11,110 bases of DNA, taken from contig SLPX01000395.1 in assembly GCA_007131745.1 (NCBI GenBank), forward strand, positions 1 through 11,110, given 5' to 3'. Source of the stretch: Myxococcales bacterium (GTDB lineage: Bacteria; Myxococcota; Polyangia; HGW-17; SLPX01). Shown here piece by piece: positions 1-6,107 of the stretch. Position 1 is the stretch's first letter. Every line of letters starts with the position of its first letter. The notes under the pieces are model-generated. The model was not told the origin of the DNA. It made no database searches and saw nothing but the letters and a program-made list of their open reading frames with translations. Made by a program: the position numbers and the translations under genes.

Positions 1-2
1 CC

Positions 3-605
3 CGCGACGGCAACCTTGAACAAGTTCTGTTCGGAATAGACCAAGCGTCGCGCCACGGCCTGGAACCGGTGAAGATAAACATGGTGCTGATGAAGAACCT
101 CAACGACGGCGAGATATCGGACTTCCTCGATCTTGCACTCGAGCAAAATCTCCATGTGCGCTTCATCGAGTACATGCCCATCGACGGTCATGACGAAAAC
201 TACAAGGATACTTTCATACCCGCGTCCATCGTGAAAAAAACCGCTGAGGCGGTTTCTATCGAACTGAACCCGATCCAACATCCGCTAGCCGCGGGACCGG
301 CCGAGCACTATTCCATCTCCAAGGACGGCAAAAAGGGAACAATCGGGTTGATCAACTCGGTAAGCAACCATTTCTGTTCGTCGTGCAACCGACTTCGTCT
401 TACGGCCGACGGGCGTTTGAAATCCTGCCTGTACTGGCAGGATGAATTCAGCGTTCATTCAGCGCTCGGAAACAAGGACAAGTTGAAAAGCTTGTTTCGG
501 AAAGTGCTTCAATGCAAAAAACCGCATCACCTGATGGGAACCGATGAAACTGCGTGTCCCGGGAAAACCGGACCTGTGAGATCAATGTCCCGCACCGGAG
601 GATAG
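3..605 (+). CDS. moaA: GTP 3',8-cyclase MoaA, C-terminal part (5' end outside window)
   Basis: Radical-SAM enzyme of the first step of molybdopterin synthesis, converting GTP to 3',8-cyclo-GTP with MoaC acting next. The frame is open from the window edge, so the N-terminal CxxxCxxC radical-SAM motif is missing and about 200 residues remain. The visible part starts with a typical MoaA stretch (LEQVLFGIDQAS, then PVKINMVLMKNLNDGEI). The C-terminal second [4Fe-4S] site is intact as CxxC-x13-C, with Cys codons at 375, 384 and 426, inside FCSSCNRLRLTADG. The protein ends in the conserved di-glycine tail (MSRTGG), which is needed for activity in the family. The ATG at 69 is internal, not the real start. 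The gene leads the moa-tup operon; moaC starts 6 bases after its stop. Confidence 0.95.
   Translation, partial: RDGNLEQVLFGIDQASRHGLEPVKINMVLMKNLNDGEISDFLDLALEQNLHVRFIEYMPIDGHDENYKDTFIPASIVKKTAEAVSIELNPIQHPLAAGPAEHYSISKDGKKGTIGLINSVSNHFCSSCNRLRLTADGRLKSCLYWQDEFSVHSALGNKDKLKSLFRKVLQCKKPHHLMGTDETACPGKTGPVRSMSRTGG
597..601 (+). promoter_or_regulatory. Shine-Dalgarno of moaC
   Basis: GGAGG lies at the very end of moaA, 10 bases before the moaC ATG at 612. It fixes that ATG as the start although the encoded protein then has about 16 more N-terminal residues than E. coli MoaC. Confidence 0.7.
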
Positions 606-611
606 ATACTG

Positions 612-1202
612 ATGAAATCGCGCGAAAATAACGGAAAAGAAAAAACAGATCGGTCAAGAGAGAATTTGACTCATTTCGACCGACATGGACGCGCCCGCAT
701 GGTCGACGTATCAGCAAAGGAGAACACCCTTCGGGAAGCTTATGCACGCGGCGCCGTCATGATGAAAAAGTCCACGATGGAAACAATTCGAGCGAGCCAA
801 ATCGCCAAGGGCGACGTCCTCGGCACGGCACAGGTGGCCGCAATCATGGCGGTAAAGGAAACGGGCCGGTTGATACCCATGGCTCACCCCCTCTCGGTAT
901 CAAGCGTAGATGTGGATTTCAACATGGTGGACGACATCGAAATTAAAAATAAGGAAAATAAAAAAAGCGGCTCAGCCCCGACAGGGAGGGTGGAAATCGG
1001 AGTAAGGGTCAAACTCACCGGCCGGACGGGAGTTGAAATGGAAGCCCTAACAGGTGTAAGCGTGGCCGCTCTGACCATCTACGACATGTGCAAGTCGATC
1101 GACAAGACCATGTTGATCGGAAACATCCGGCTGGAAGAAAAAAAGGGAGGGCGATCCGGTCATTACAAAAGAGAACCGGGTGATGTCGACAATTTGGAGT
1201 AA
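612..1202 (+). CDS. moaC: Cyclic pyranopterin monophosphate synthase MoaC
   Basis: Converts 3',8-cyclo-GTP from MoaA to cyclic pyranopterin monophosphate, the second step of molybdenum cofactor synthesis, in the cytoplasm. The 196-residue protein aligns from about residue 19 (LTHFDRHGRARMVDVSAKE) through LIPMAHPL (87-94), the core LTGRTGVEMEALTGVSVAAL and the active-site segment YDMCKSIDK (157-165). His92, Asp158 and Lys161 correspond to catalytic-pocket residues of E. coli MoaC. E. coli has Cys before the HPL histidine; here it is Ala, and I recall the position varying in the family. Two oddities are a charged N-terminal extension of about 16 residues and a Lys/Asn-rich stretch at 108-122 inside the domain, which makes the protein longer than the usual ~160 residues. 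The start is supported by GGAGG 10 bases upstream. Confidence 0.96.
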   Translation: MKSRENNGKEKTDRSRENLTHFDRHGRARMVDVSAKENTLREAYARGAVMMKKSTMETIRASQIAKGDVLGTAQVAAIMAVKETGRLIPMAHPLSVSSVDVDFNMVDDIEIKNKENKKSGSAPTGRVEIGVRVKLTGRTGVEMEALTGVSVAALTIYDMCKSIDKTMLIGNIRLEEKKGGRSGHYKREPGDVDNLE

Positions 1203-1208
1203 AGAAAA

Positions 1209-2129
1209 ATGAGCCAAGGCGTAATCATAGCGATTTGCACGAGCGAAAAAAAGGGAGAGAGAAAAACCGACCGTAAATCCGGAACCCTGGTCAAAGACCT
1301 CGGTCTGAAGGGCGACGCTCACGCGGGTTTCATGCACCGCCAGGTGAGCCTGCTTGCCATGGAAAGCATTCGCAAGATGCTGGATAAAGGAATCAATGTA
1401 GGTCCCGGGGACTTCGCTGAAAACCTGACCACCGAGTCCATGGATTTGCTTTCTCTCCCTGTCGGCACACGACTCAGGGCCGGCCGGGAAGCAATCCTCA
1501 TGATCAGTCAAATCGGAAAAGAGTGTCATGACAGGTGTGCAATCTACGAACAGGCCGGAGACTGCGTCATGCCCCGGGAAGGTGTTTTCGCCCAAGTGCT
1601 TTGGGGCGGTGAAATCACCACGGGCGACAAGCTTGTCGTGATGGATTCATACAAGTTCGGCGTTATAACGGCAAGCGACAAGGGAGCGTCGGGTGAAAGA
1701 GAAGATCTCAGCGGAGACGTAATAAGGAATTCGATCAAACCCATGGGCGACGTTGCAGAGTACACTCTGACGGCCGACTGCAGGGAGTCGATTTCAAAAG
1801 CCATCATCTCGATGTGCGAAAAGGGAATGGACGCAGTGTTCACCACCGGCGGTACAGGGCTCACGCCACGCGATGTAACCCCGGAGGCCACCCTTGACGT
1901 GATGGAACGAGAAGTTCCCGGCATAGCCGAGACAATCCGCCGTGAAAGCGCTCGATTCACTCCAAGGGCGGCTCTCTCCCGGGGGGTATCGGGCATCAGG
2001 GGACGCACCTTGATCATCAACCTTCCGGGCAGTCCGAAAGCCGTGATGGAAAGTTTGGAAATCATATTTCCGTTTCTGGACCATGCGCTCGAAACATTGA
2101 CAGGCCGGAGCGGGGATTGCGCTCGATGA
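1209..2129 (+). CDS. MOSC domain - molybdopterin adenylyltransferase (MogA/MoaB) fusion
   Basis: Two-domain protein of 306 residues. Residues 5-146 are a MOSC domain: LVKDLGLKGDAHAG, HRQVSLLA, then GKECHDRCAIYEQAGDC with the conserved Cys106 and GVFAQVLWGGEI. MOSC domains occur in molybdenum cofactor sulfurases and carry or transfer sulfur or bind the cofactor. Residues 148-300 are a MogA/MoaB domain, which adenylates molybdopterin before metal insertion: FGVITASDKGASGEREDLSG, the nucleotide-binding TTGGTG at 212-217, TPRDVTPEAT and NLPGSP at 271-276. Both halves look intact with no linker. The start follows moaC by 6 bases; TTGGAGT around 1194-1200 serves as Shine-Dalgarno. This fusion is known from deltaproteobacteria and clostridia. 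No MoeA is seen, so the metal-insertion step must be encoded elsewhere. Confidence 0.93.
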   Translation: MSQGVIIAICTSEKKGERKTDRKSGTLVKDLGLKGDAHAGFMHRQVSLLAMESIRKMLDKGINVGPGDFAENLTTESMDLLSLPVGTRLRAGREAILMISQIGKECHDRCAIYEQAGDCVMPREGVFAQVLWGGEITTGDKLVVMDSYKFGVITASDKGASGEREDLSGDVIRNSIKPMGDVAEYTLTADCRESISKAIISMCEKGMDAVFTTGGTGLTPRDVTPEATLDVMEREVPGIAETIRRESARFTPRAALSRGVSGIRGRTLIINLPGSPKAVMESLEIIFPFLDHALETLTGRSGDCAR

Positions 2130-2193
2130 AGGATAGAGAAAAATGAAAGAAGATGAAGCAGACGATGGACCGACAAAGGGACCGATTATTTGC

Positions 2194-3060
2194 ATGAAAG
2201 CATTAATTATTGCACTGGTGATTGTTTTTCCATCTTTTTCGGTGCTTTTATTTTCTGGATGTAAGTGCAACCGGGATCCGGCGCCTCGGAGGCTGAAAAT
2301 AGCCACCACCACGAGTTTGCACGATACGGGATTGTGGGATTACCTGGGTCCGGTTTTTGAAGAAAAACACAATATAAGGGCGGACTTTATATACGCGGGA
2401 ACCGGCATCGCCCTCGAATACGGCAGGCGGGGGGATGTAGACTTGGTAATCGTGCACTCAAAAGAAGACGAGGAAGAATTCGTGGCCCAGGGCCACGGCA
2501 TAAAAAGAATTCCTTTTGCATACAACCATTTCGTCATCGTTGGACCGAAAAACGATCCCGCATCCATAAAGTCTATGACGCCCGAAGAAGGCTTCAAGGC
2601 CCTGTACGCCGGCGGAAAGAAGATGTTCATATCGCGGGGCGACAACTCGGGAACTCACAACAGGGAAAAGGCGATCTGGCAAAACGCCGGGCTGGATTAT
2701 GATAAGGTAAGAAAATCGGGAAAATGGTACATTGAGTCGGGAAAAGGGATGGGGCCGTTGCTGCTCATGGCAAGCGAAAAGGGCGCGTACGCACTGAGCG
2801 ATATCGCCACCTTTACGGCCTACAAGAGAAAACTCGAACTTGTGCCGATCATTGAAGGGGGAGAATCCATGCTCAATGTTTACTCCGTCATTGCGGTCGA
2901 TCCCAAAAAACACCCCGGGGTAAACGCAAAGGCTGCTGAAACATTCATCCGGTTTCTGACCCACCCGGATACACTGGACAAAATGCACAATTTCCGCGCT
3001 GAAGAGTACGGGATGAGTATTTTCAAAAAGATCACCGACAAATCCGGGAAAAATTTATAA
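2194..3060 (+). CDS. tupA: Tungstate (TupA-type) ABC transporter substrate-binding lipoprotein
   Basis: Extracytoplasmic binding protein that captures tungstate (or molybdate) and delivers it to the TupBC transporter. With the chosen ATG at 2194 it has 288 residues: a short Lys-containing n-region, a hydrophobic segment (4-20) and a lipobox-like FSGC giving lipid-modified Cys23. The mature part starts LKIATTTSLHDTGLWDYL; the TTTS motif (38-41) is the oxyanion-binding signature of TupA/WtpA-type proteins. YAGTGIALEYGRRGDVDLVI and FISRGDNSGTH are further family blocks. An in-frame ATG at 2143 has a better-spaced AAGGA (2129-2133), but it adds 17 mostly acidic residues (KEDEADD) before the signal peptide, which argues against it. 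AAAGGGA at 2175-2181 can serve 2194. TupA is assigned over ModA by the TTTS pattern; the true metal preference is inference. Confidence 0.9.
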   Translation: MKALIIALVIVFPSFSVLLFSGCKCNRDPAPRRLKIATTTSLHDTGLWDYLGPVFEEKHNIRADFIYAGTGIALEYGRRGDVDLVIVHSKEDEEEFVAQGHGIKRIPFAYNHFVIVGPKNDPASIKSMTPEEGFKALYAGGKKMFISRGDNSGTHNREKAIWQNAGLDYDKVRKSGKWYIESGKGMGPLLLMASEKGAYALSDIATFTAYKRKLELVPIIEGGESMLNVYSVIAVDPKKHPGVNAKAAETFIRFLTHPDTLDKMHNFRAEEYGMSIFKKITDKSGKNL

Positions 3061-3084
3061 GTGATTTAAGCCGGTTTTTTCATC

Positions 3085-3090
3085 GAGGAA
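3085..3090 (+). promoter_or_regulatory. Shine-Dalgarno deciding the TTG start of tupB
   Basis: GAGGAA sits 7 bases before TTG at 3098, the only well-spaced start at the beginning of the permease frame. The 37-base gap after tupA has no terminator-like hairpin with a T run. Confidence 0.6.
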
Positions 3091-3097
3091 ACAGTAA

Positions 3098-3784
3098 TTG
3101 GAAGACATCTGGAAAGGTTTCTGCACAGCGCTCCGCCTCATATTATCGTTGGATCCTGAGGTAATCGAAATATCCGCGCTTTCGCTCCGCATCGCAATCA
3201 CATCCACGCTTCTTTCTGCGTTTTTTTGCCTGCCGCTTGGATCCATAATCCATTTCAACGAATTCCCGGGCAAAAGACTCTTCGTCAACATCATTCAAAC
3301 ACTCTACAGCGTTCCCACTGTGGTGGTGGGACTGTTCGTCTTCGTCATGCTTTCCAGCACCGGACCCCTGGGAAGACTTGAACTTCTTTTCACTCCCACG
3401 GCGATTATTATCGGCCAAGCTCTTTTGATAGCTCCGATACTCCTGGGCATGACAATAAGCAACCTTAAAAGCGTAGATAAATCTCTTGCAGATACAGCCA
3501 GGTCGCTCGGCGCGGGCCCCATACAAATGGGCATCGCCGTAATAAAGGAAGCCAGGTACTCCATGATCTCCGCCATGGCGCTCGGTTTCGGCCGCGCCGT
3601 ATCGGAAGTCGGTCTGGCGATCATGGTGGGAGGCAATATAAAAGGTTTCACCCGAACCCTCACCACTGCTATTTCACTCGAGACATCAAAGGGAAACGTG
3701 GAACTTTCCATGGCCCTGGGCATTGTTCTCCTGGCAACGGCTCTCGTAGTAAACACGGCGGCAAACCGTTTTCAGCAAGCATGA
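3098..3784 (+). CDS. tupB: Tungstate ABC transporter permease TupB
   Basis: Inner-membrane permease subunit of the tungstate importer, 228 residues. It starts at TTG, supported by GAGGAA 7 bases upstream. Hydrophobic segments lie at about 25-50, 62-87, 100-121, 155-178 and 203-221. The cytoplasmic EAA loop that docks onto the ATPase is at about 131-150 (ADTARSLGAGPIQMGIAVIK), followed by GFGRAVSEVGLAIMVGGNI, a block shared by TupB/ModB/CysT-type permeases. The length is normal for TupB. The stop codon overlaps the tupC start as ATGA at 3781-3784, so the ATPase is probably translated by coupling. Confidence 0.92.
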   Translation: MEDIWKGFCTALRLILSLDPEVIEISALSLRIAITSTLLSAFFCLPLGSIIHFNEFPGKRLFVNIIQTLYSVPTVVVGLFVFVMLSSTGPLGRLELLFTPTAIIIGQALLIAPILLGMTISNLKSVDKSLADTARSLGAGPIQMGIAVIKEARYSMISAMALGFGRAVSEVGLAIMVGGNIKGFTRTLTTAISLETSKGNVELSMALGIVLLATALVVNTAANRFQQA

Positions 3785-4974
3785 AATACAGCCGCGATAA
3801 ATCGATGACCAACGATAAACCGATGATCCGCGATGAGACGATGAAAGACGACCCGGAGATATTGCTCAAAACTGAAAAATTGTCGAAGCGATTCGGCAAT
3901 AGATGGGTGCTTGCAGACATTGAAATGACACTGAAGCGAGGGGATTTTTACGCTCTCATGGGACCCAGCGGTTCGGGCAAGACCACGCTTCTGCGATTGT
4001 TGAGCATGCTGGAAAAACCCACCGCGGGGAAAATATTTTTCCAGTCCGCGGACACCGACACATCCCGCCGGCGCAGGCTGGAAATGCGACGAAAGGCAGC
4101 GTTCATTCTTCAAAAACCCGCTGTCTTCAACATGAGCGTTTTCGACAACGTGGCTTGCGGACTCAAGTGGCGAAAAACAAAGCCGCGCAAGGATATGGAG
4201 CGGGCGGTCTCTGAAATGCTTGCAAACACCGACCTTGCGCACCTCTCGAAAAGAAACGCCAAGACCCTATCGGGCGGTGAAATGCAAAGGGTTGCGATCG
4301 CACGCGCGCTCATCCTCGAACCCAGGCTCCTGCTCATGGACGAACCGACGGCAAATCTCGACCCCCCTTCGGTAATCAAAATAGAAGAGCTCCTCGAAAA
4401 AAACATCGCGGGGAAAGATGTCACCGTGATCATGGCCACGCATGATTTCTCACAGGGACGTCGCCTGGCGGACAAGATCGGAATCTTGATGAACGGATCT
4501 CTCGTACAGCAGGGCGAGGTGGAAGGAGTTTTCCGCTCTCCACGCAACAAAGCCGCCGCCCGTTTCCTGGGATTCCGAAATTTCCTGGACGGCACGATCG
4601 TTTCCACCGCCAACGGCATGTCGATCATGGAATCCGGTTCTCACACAATAATGATCCCGGGCACACGGGAGACAGGAGAAAAGCTTTCGATTTGCTTCAG
4701 TCCAAGGGACGTAACCTTGGCGCCGCCTTCACCCCGCGCATCAGAAACAACCTCTGAATCCGCAACATGCGGAACACGACAAAACAACTCGTTTCTCGGA
4801 AACATCCTGGCCGTCAGGCGACTCAATCCACTCGTCTATATCGACCTGGATTGCGGATTCACTCTGAAAGCGCTCATACCCGAACGTTCATTCGAACAAA
4901 TGCACCCGAACATCGGCTCGAAACTGACCGTTTTCATCGAATCGTCCGATATCCGCATAATTCAGGAAAGATAA
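3781..4974 (+). CDS. tupC: Tungstate ABC transporter ATP-binding protein with C-terminal extension
   Basis: ATPase subunit energising TupAB, 397 residues. All ABC motifs are present: Walker A GPSGSGKTT (61-69), Q-loop ILQKP, signature LSGGEMQR, Walker B LLLMDEPTANLD and the H-loop MATHD. After about residue 265 there is a long extension ending LTVFIESSDIRI, which resembles the TOBE/MOP-type regulatory domains of ModC-like ATPases and may bind oxyanion. Simple TupC proteins are shorter and lack this. The first 22 residues are three imperfect copies of an [RN]-D-[KE]-x-M-x hexapeptide. They give four in-frame ATGs (3781, 3805, 3823, 3841), none with a clear Shine-Dalgarno. 3781 is chosen because it overlaps the tupB stop as ATGA. 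No further operon gene follows; the next gene is convergent. Confidence 0.92.
   Translation: MKYSRDKSMTNDKPMIRDETMKDDPEILLKTEKLSKRFGNRWVLADIEMTLKRGDFYALMGPSGSGKTTLLRLLSMLEKPTAGKIFFQSADTDTSRRRRLEMRRKAAFILQKPAVFNMSVFDNVACGLKWRKTKPRKDMERAVSEMLANTDLAHLSKRNAKTLSGGEMQRVAIARALILEPRLLLMDEPTANLDPPSVIKIEELLEKNIAGKDVTVIMATHDFSQGRRLADKIGILMNGSLVQQGEVEGVFRSPRNKAAARFLGFRNFLDGTIVSTANGMSIMESGSHTIMIPGTRETGEKLSICFSPRDVTLAPPSPRASETTSESATCGTRQNNSFLGNILAVRRLNPLVYIDLDCGFTLKALIPERSFEQMHPNIGSKLTVFIESSDIRIIQER
3793..3846 (+). repeat. Three imperfect 18-bp tandem repeats in the 5' end of tupC
   Basis: Units 3793-3810, 3811-3828 and 3829-3846 share the frame CGAT-(A/G)-A-(A/G)-N-CGATGA. Units 1 and 2 match at 14 of 18 bases, units 1 and 3 at 13 of 18. 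They encode RDKSMT, NDKPMI and RDETMK, so each unit carries an ATG. The repeats precede the conserved ABC domain, which begins near residue 28. Confidence 0.75.
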
Positions 4975-5021
4975 ACCGGACTCGTCCACCCGTTCGAAGA
5001 CTTTCCGTTATCACCGGTTTA
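4972..5021. repeat. Inverted repeat between the tup operon and the convergent DUF4389 gene
   Basis: TAAACCGG (4972-4979, including the tupC stop) and CCGGTTTA (5014-5021) are perfect 8-bp arms with a 34-base loop. No T run follows on either strand, so this is not a standard intrinsic terminator. It may be chance or a weak mRNA 3'-end structure. Confidence 0.25.
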
Positions 5022-5095
5022 CAAAGCACGGACATACAGATAATGGAGCCCCATTGAAAGGTCGAATGTTTCATCGAGGGGATGACCTGAAACGG

Positions 5096-5419
5096 TCAGC
5101 ACGATACAGTCGAATCAGCCGCGGGTTCTTCCGGCCCGGGAGGATTGTTGTTCCAACTTGCAAACGGAAACGGGGTGTGATCAGAGTTGAAAAACAGGAA
5201 CTGGTTCATTTCATAGAGATATGTGCTCAACCCCTGGCCGAACTCCTGCAAAGGCCGATTGGGAGTCTTTCCGACCGCTGCAAATATGAACTGCACAAAC
5301 GCCAGCAAGAAAACGATCCCCTTGGCGAATTGCATGATTATCAAATACAACAACATGTACAGCCCGCGAATAAGGATGGATTTCTTTTCCGGGCCTTTCT
5401 GTTCTTCACCGCTGTTCAT
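5096..5419 (-). CDS. DUF4389 family membrane protein
   Basis: Small membrane protein of 107 residues recognised as DUF4389 from its typical pattern: RGLYMLLYLIIMQFAKG (18-34), a hydrophobic FLLAFVQFIFAAVG (37-50), then the family hallmark GQGLSTYLYEMNQFLFFNSD and PFPFASW (61-89). One or two membrane helices span about 20-49; the Pro-rich C-terminus is probably soluble. The function of the family is unknown. The ATG at 5419 has AAGGA (5432-5428 on this strand) 8 bases upstream, supporting the start. It is convergent with tupC, 121 bases apart, so it is not part of the tungstate operon. Length is normal for the family. Confidence 0.85.
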   Translation of the reverse strand: MNSGEEQKGPEKKSILIRGLYMLLYLIIMQFAKGIVFLLAFVQFIFAAVGKTPNRPLQEFGQGLSTYLYEMNQFLFFNSDHTPFPFASWNNNPPGPEEPAADSTVSC

Positions 5420-5482
5420 TCCTGTCTTCCTTTGAAACTGAGTTTACACATGGAACGAATCATATCGATTCCCGACAAAGGT

Positions 5483-5743
5483 TCAACTCACAATGGAGGG
5501 AATTGCCCAGAGCAGCAAAACGGAACAAAACAACACCGAGGCTAAAACAAGACCGACTCTTGCTGCTACAGCCGAGTCGGCAGGAACTCGTTTCGTCCAT
5601 GAAAAAGATTTCCATGCAAAGATCAAGAGCAGCAAAGACATCGTCCACCCAATCACCGAAAGTCCCGGAAACGCGCCCGGAGAAGAAATAACTCCACCGG
5701 AGCGACTACGGTTGCCGCAGCCGTCAAATACTAGACATTCCAA
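5483..5743 (-). CDS. Possible small two-helix membrane protein (doubtful)
   Basis: An 86-codon frame 63 bases upstream of the DUF4389 gene, same strand. It encodes two plausible membrane helices: about residues 28-48 (LSVIGWTMSLLLLIFAWKSF) and 64-84 (VGLVLASVLFCSVLLLWAIPS), separated by a charged TKRVPADSA loop. I do not recognise the family. The start is uncertain. The ATG at 5743 has only a poorly placed GGA, and its first ~18 codons run through the 34-bp repeat (5694-5727), so they are probably not protein. An in-frame ATG at 5641 would give 52 residues and cut into helix 1. It may be a real gene interrupted at its 5' end by the repeat, or a remnant. The hydrophobicity pattern is the only positive evidence. 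Confidence 0.35.
   Translation of the reverse strand: MECLVFDGCGNRSRSGGVISSPGAFPGLSVIGWTMSLLLLIFAWKSFSWTKRVPADSAVAARVGLVLASVLFCSVLLLWAIPSIVS
5694..5727 (+). repeat. 34-bp double-hairpin repeat, copy 1
   Basis: It matches 7760-7793 at 33 of 34 positions, same orientation, 2066 bases apart. The only difference is A/C at 5708. The sequence can fold as CCGGAG-CGA-CTxCGG or, alternatively, as CGGTTG-CCG-CAGCCG; the two stems share CGG. In this copy the A breaks one pair of the first stem. No T run follows. It resembles a REP-type palindromic element more than a terminator. Confidence 0.7.
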
Positions 5744-6107
5744 ATCCAGAGAGCCGAAAATAGACCATCCAAAGACCTACCGAAAACGGGTTCAGAACAA
5801 AATACCTCATGAGTTCCGGCGGCCGATCCGCGAAACCTGTCGAAATCCCTCTTCAATATGGATGGGCACAATGGTTGTGGAACGGGCGCCCAGAAAGTCG
5901 GAACACTCCTGCTCAAGCGCAGATATTTATTCTACTGCCAATCTCGACCCATTTTTACTTTTTAGCCATTATTTTTCCCGACCGCCCTCATTCTTGACGC
6001 GACTTCGGTGCAGCCAATTGAGGAGAGGATGGTATTTTTGAGTGAGCCTTCAACCAATCTGCACCCATCGAATTTGTCAACTTGACCTCGACAAATATCC
6101 TTGTTAA
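5744..6107. other. Intergenic region without a supported gene (364 bp)
   Basis: Lies upstream of the AAA ATPase gene. Frames open on either strand here show no recognisable motif, hydrophobic pattern or Shine-Dalgarno/start combination. An 18-codon frame at 6029-6085 has AGGAG only 3 bases before its ATG and is not convincing. The only clear structure is the inverted repeat and promoter-like sequence at 6072-6110. Confidence 0.5.
6072..6096. promoter_or_regulatory. Inverted repeat, candidate operator of the AAA ATPase gene
   Basis: ATTTGTC (6072-6078) and GACAAAT (6090-6096) are perfect 7-bp arms separated by 11 bases, a 25-bp dyad typical of a dimeric repressor site. It covers a TTGACC at 6082-6087 that could be a -35 element, 17 bases before TAAATG at 6105-6110. 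Its position immediately upstream of the ATPase start suggests control of that gene; no adjacent regulator gene is seen. Confidence 0.45.

Noticed and set aside
4972..5021. Intrinsic terminator for the moa-tup operon
   Set aside because: The inverted arms are 34 bases apart and no T run follows on either strand. Kept only as a low-confidence inverted repeat.
5068..5093. GTTTCA...TGAAAC hairpin after the DUF4389 gene
   Set aside because: Only six pairs with a 14-base loop and no T run; expected by chance at this length.
5493..6041. A 182-codon plus-strand frame upstream of the ATPase gene
   Set aside because: No Shine-Dalgarno at its ATG, Arg/Pro/Ser-rich composition typical of antisense frames, no motif, and it runs through the 34-bp repeat. 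The opposite strand shows a better hydrophobic pattern.
6029..6085. 18-codon ORF following AGGAGAGG
   Set aside because: The purine tract is only about 3 bases from the ATG and the peptide shows nothing recognisable; a leader peptide cannot be supported.
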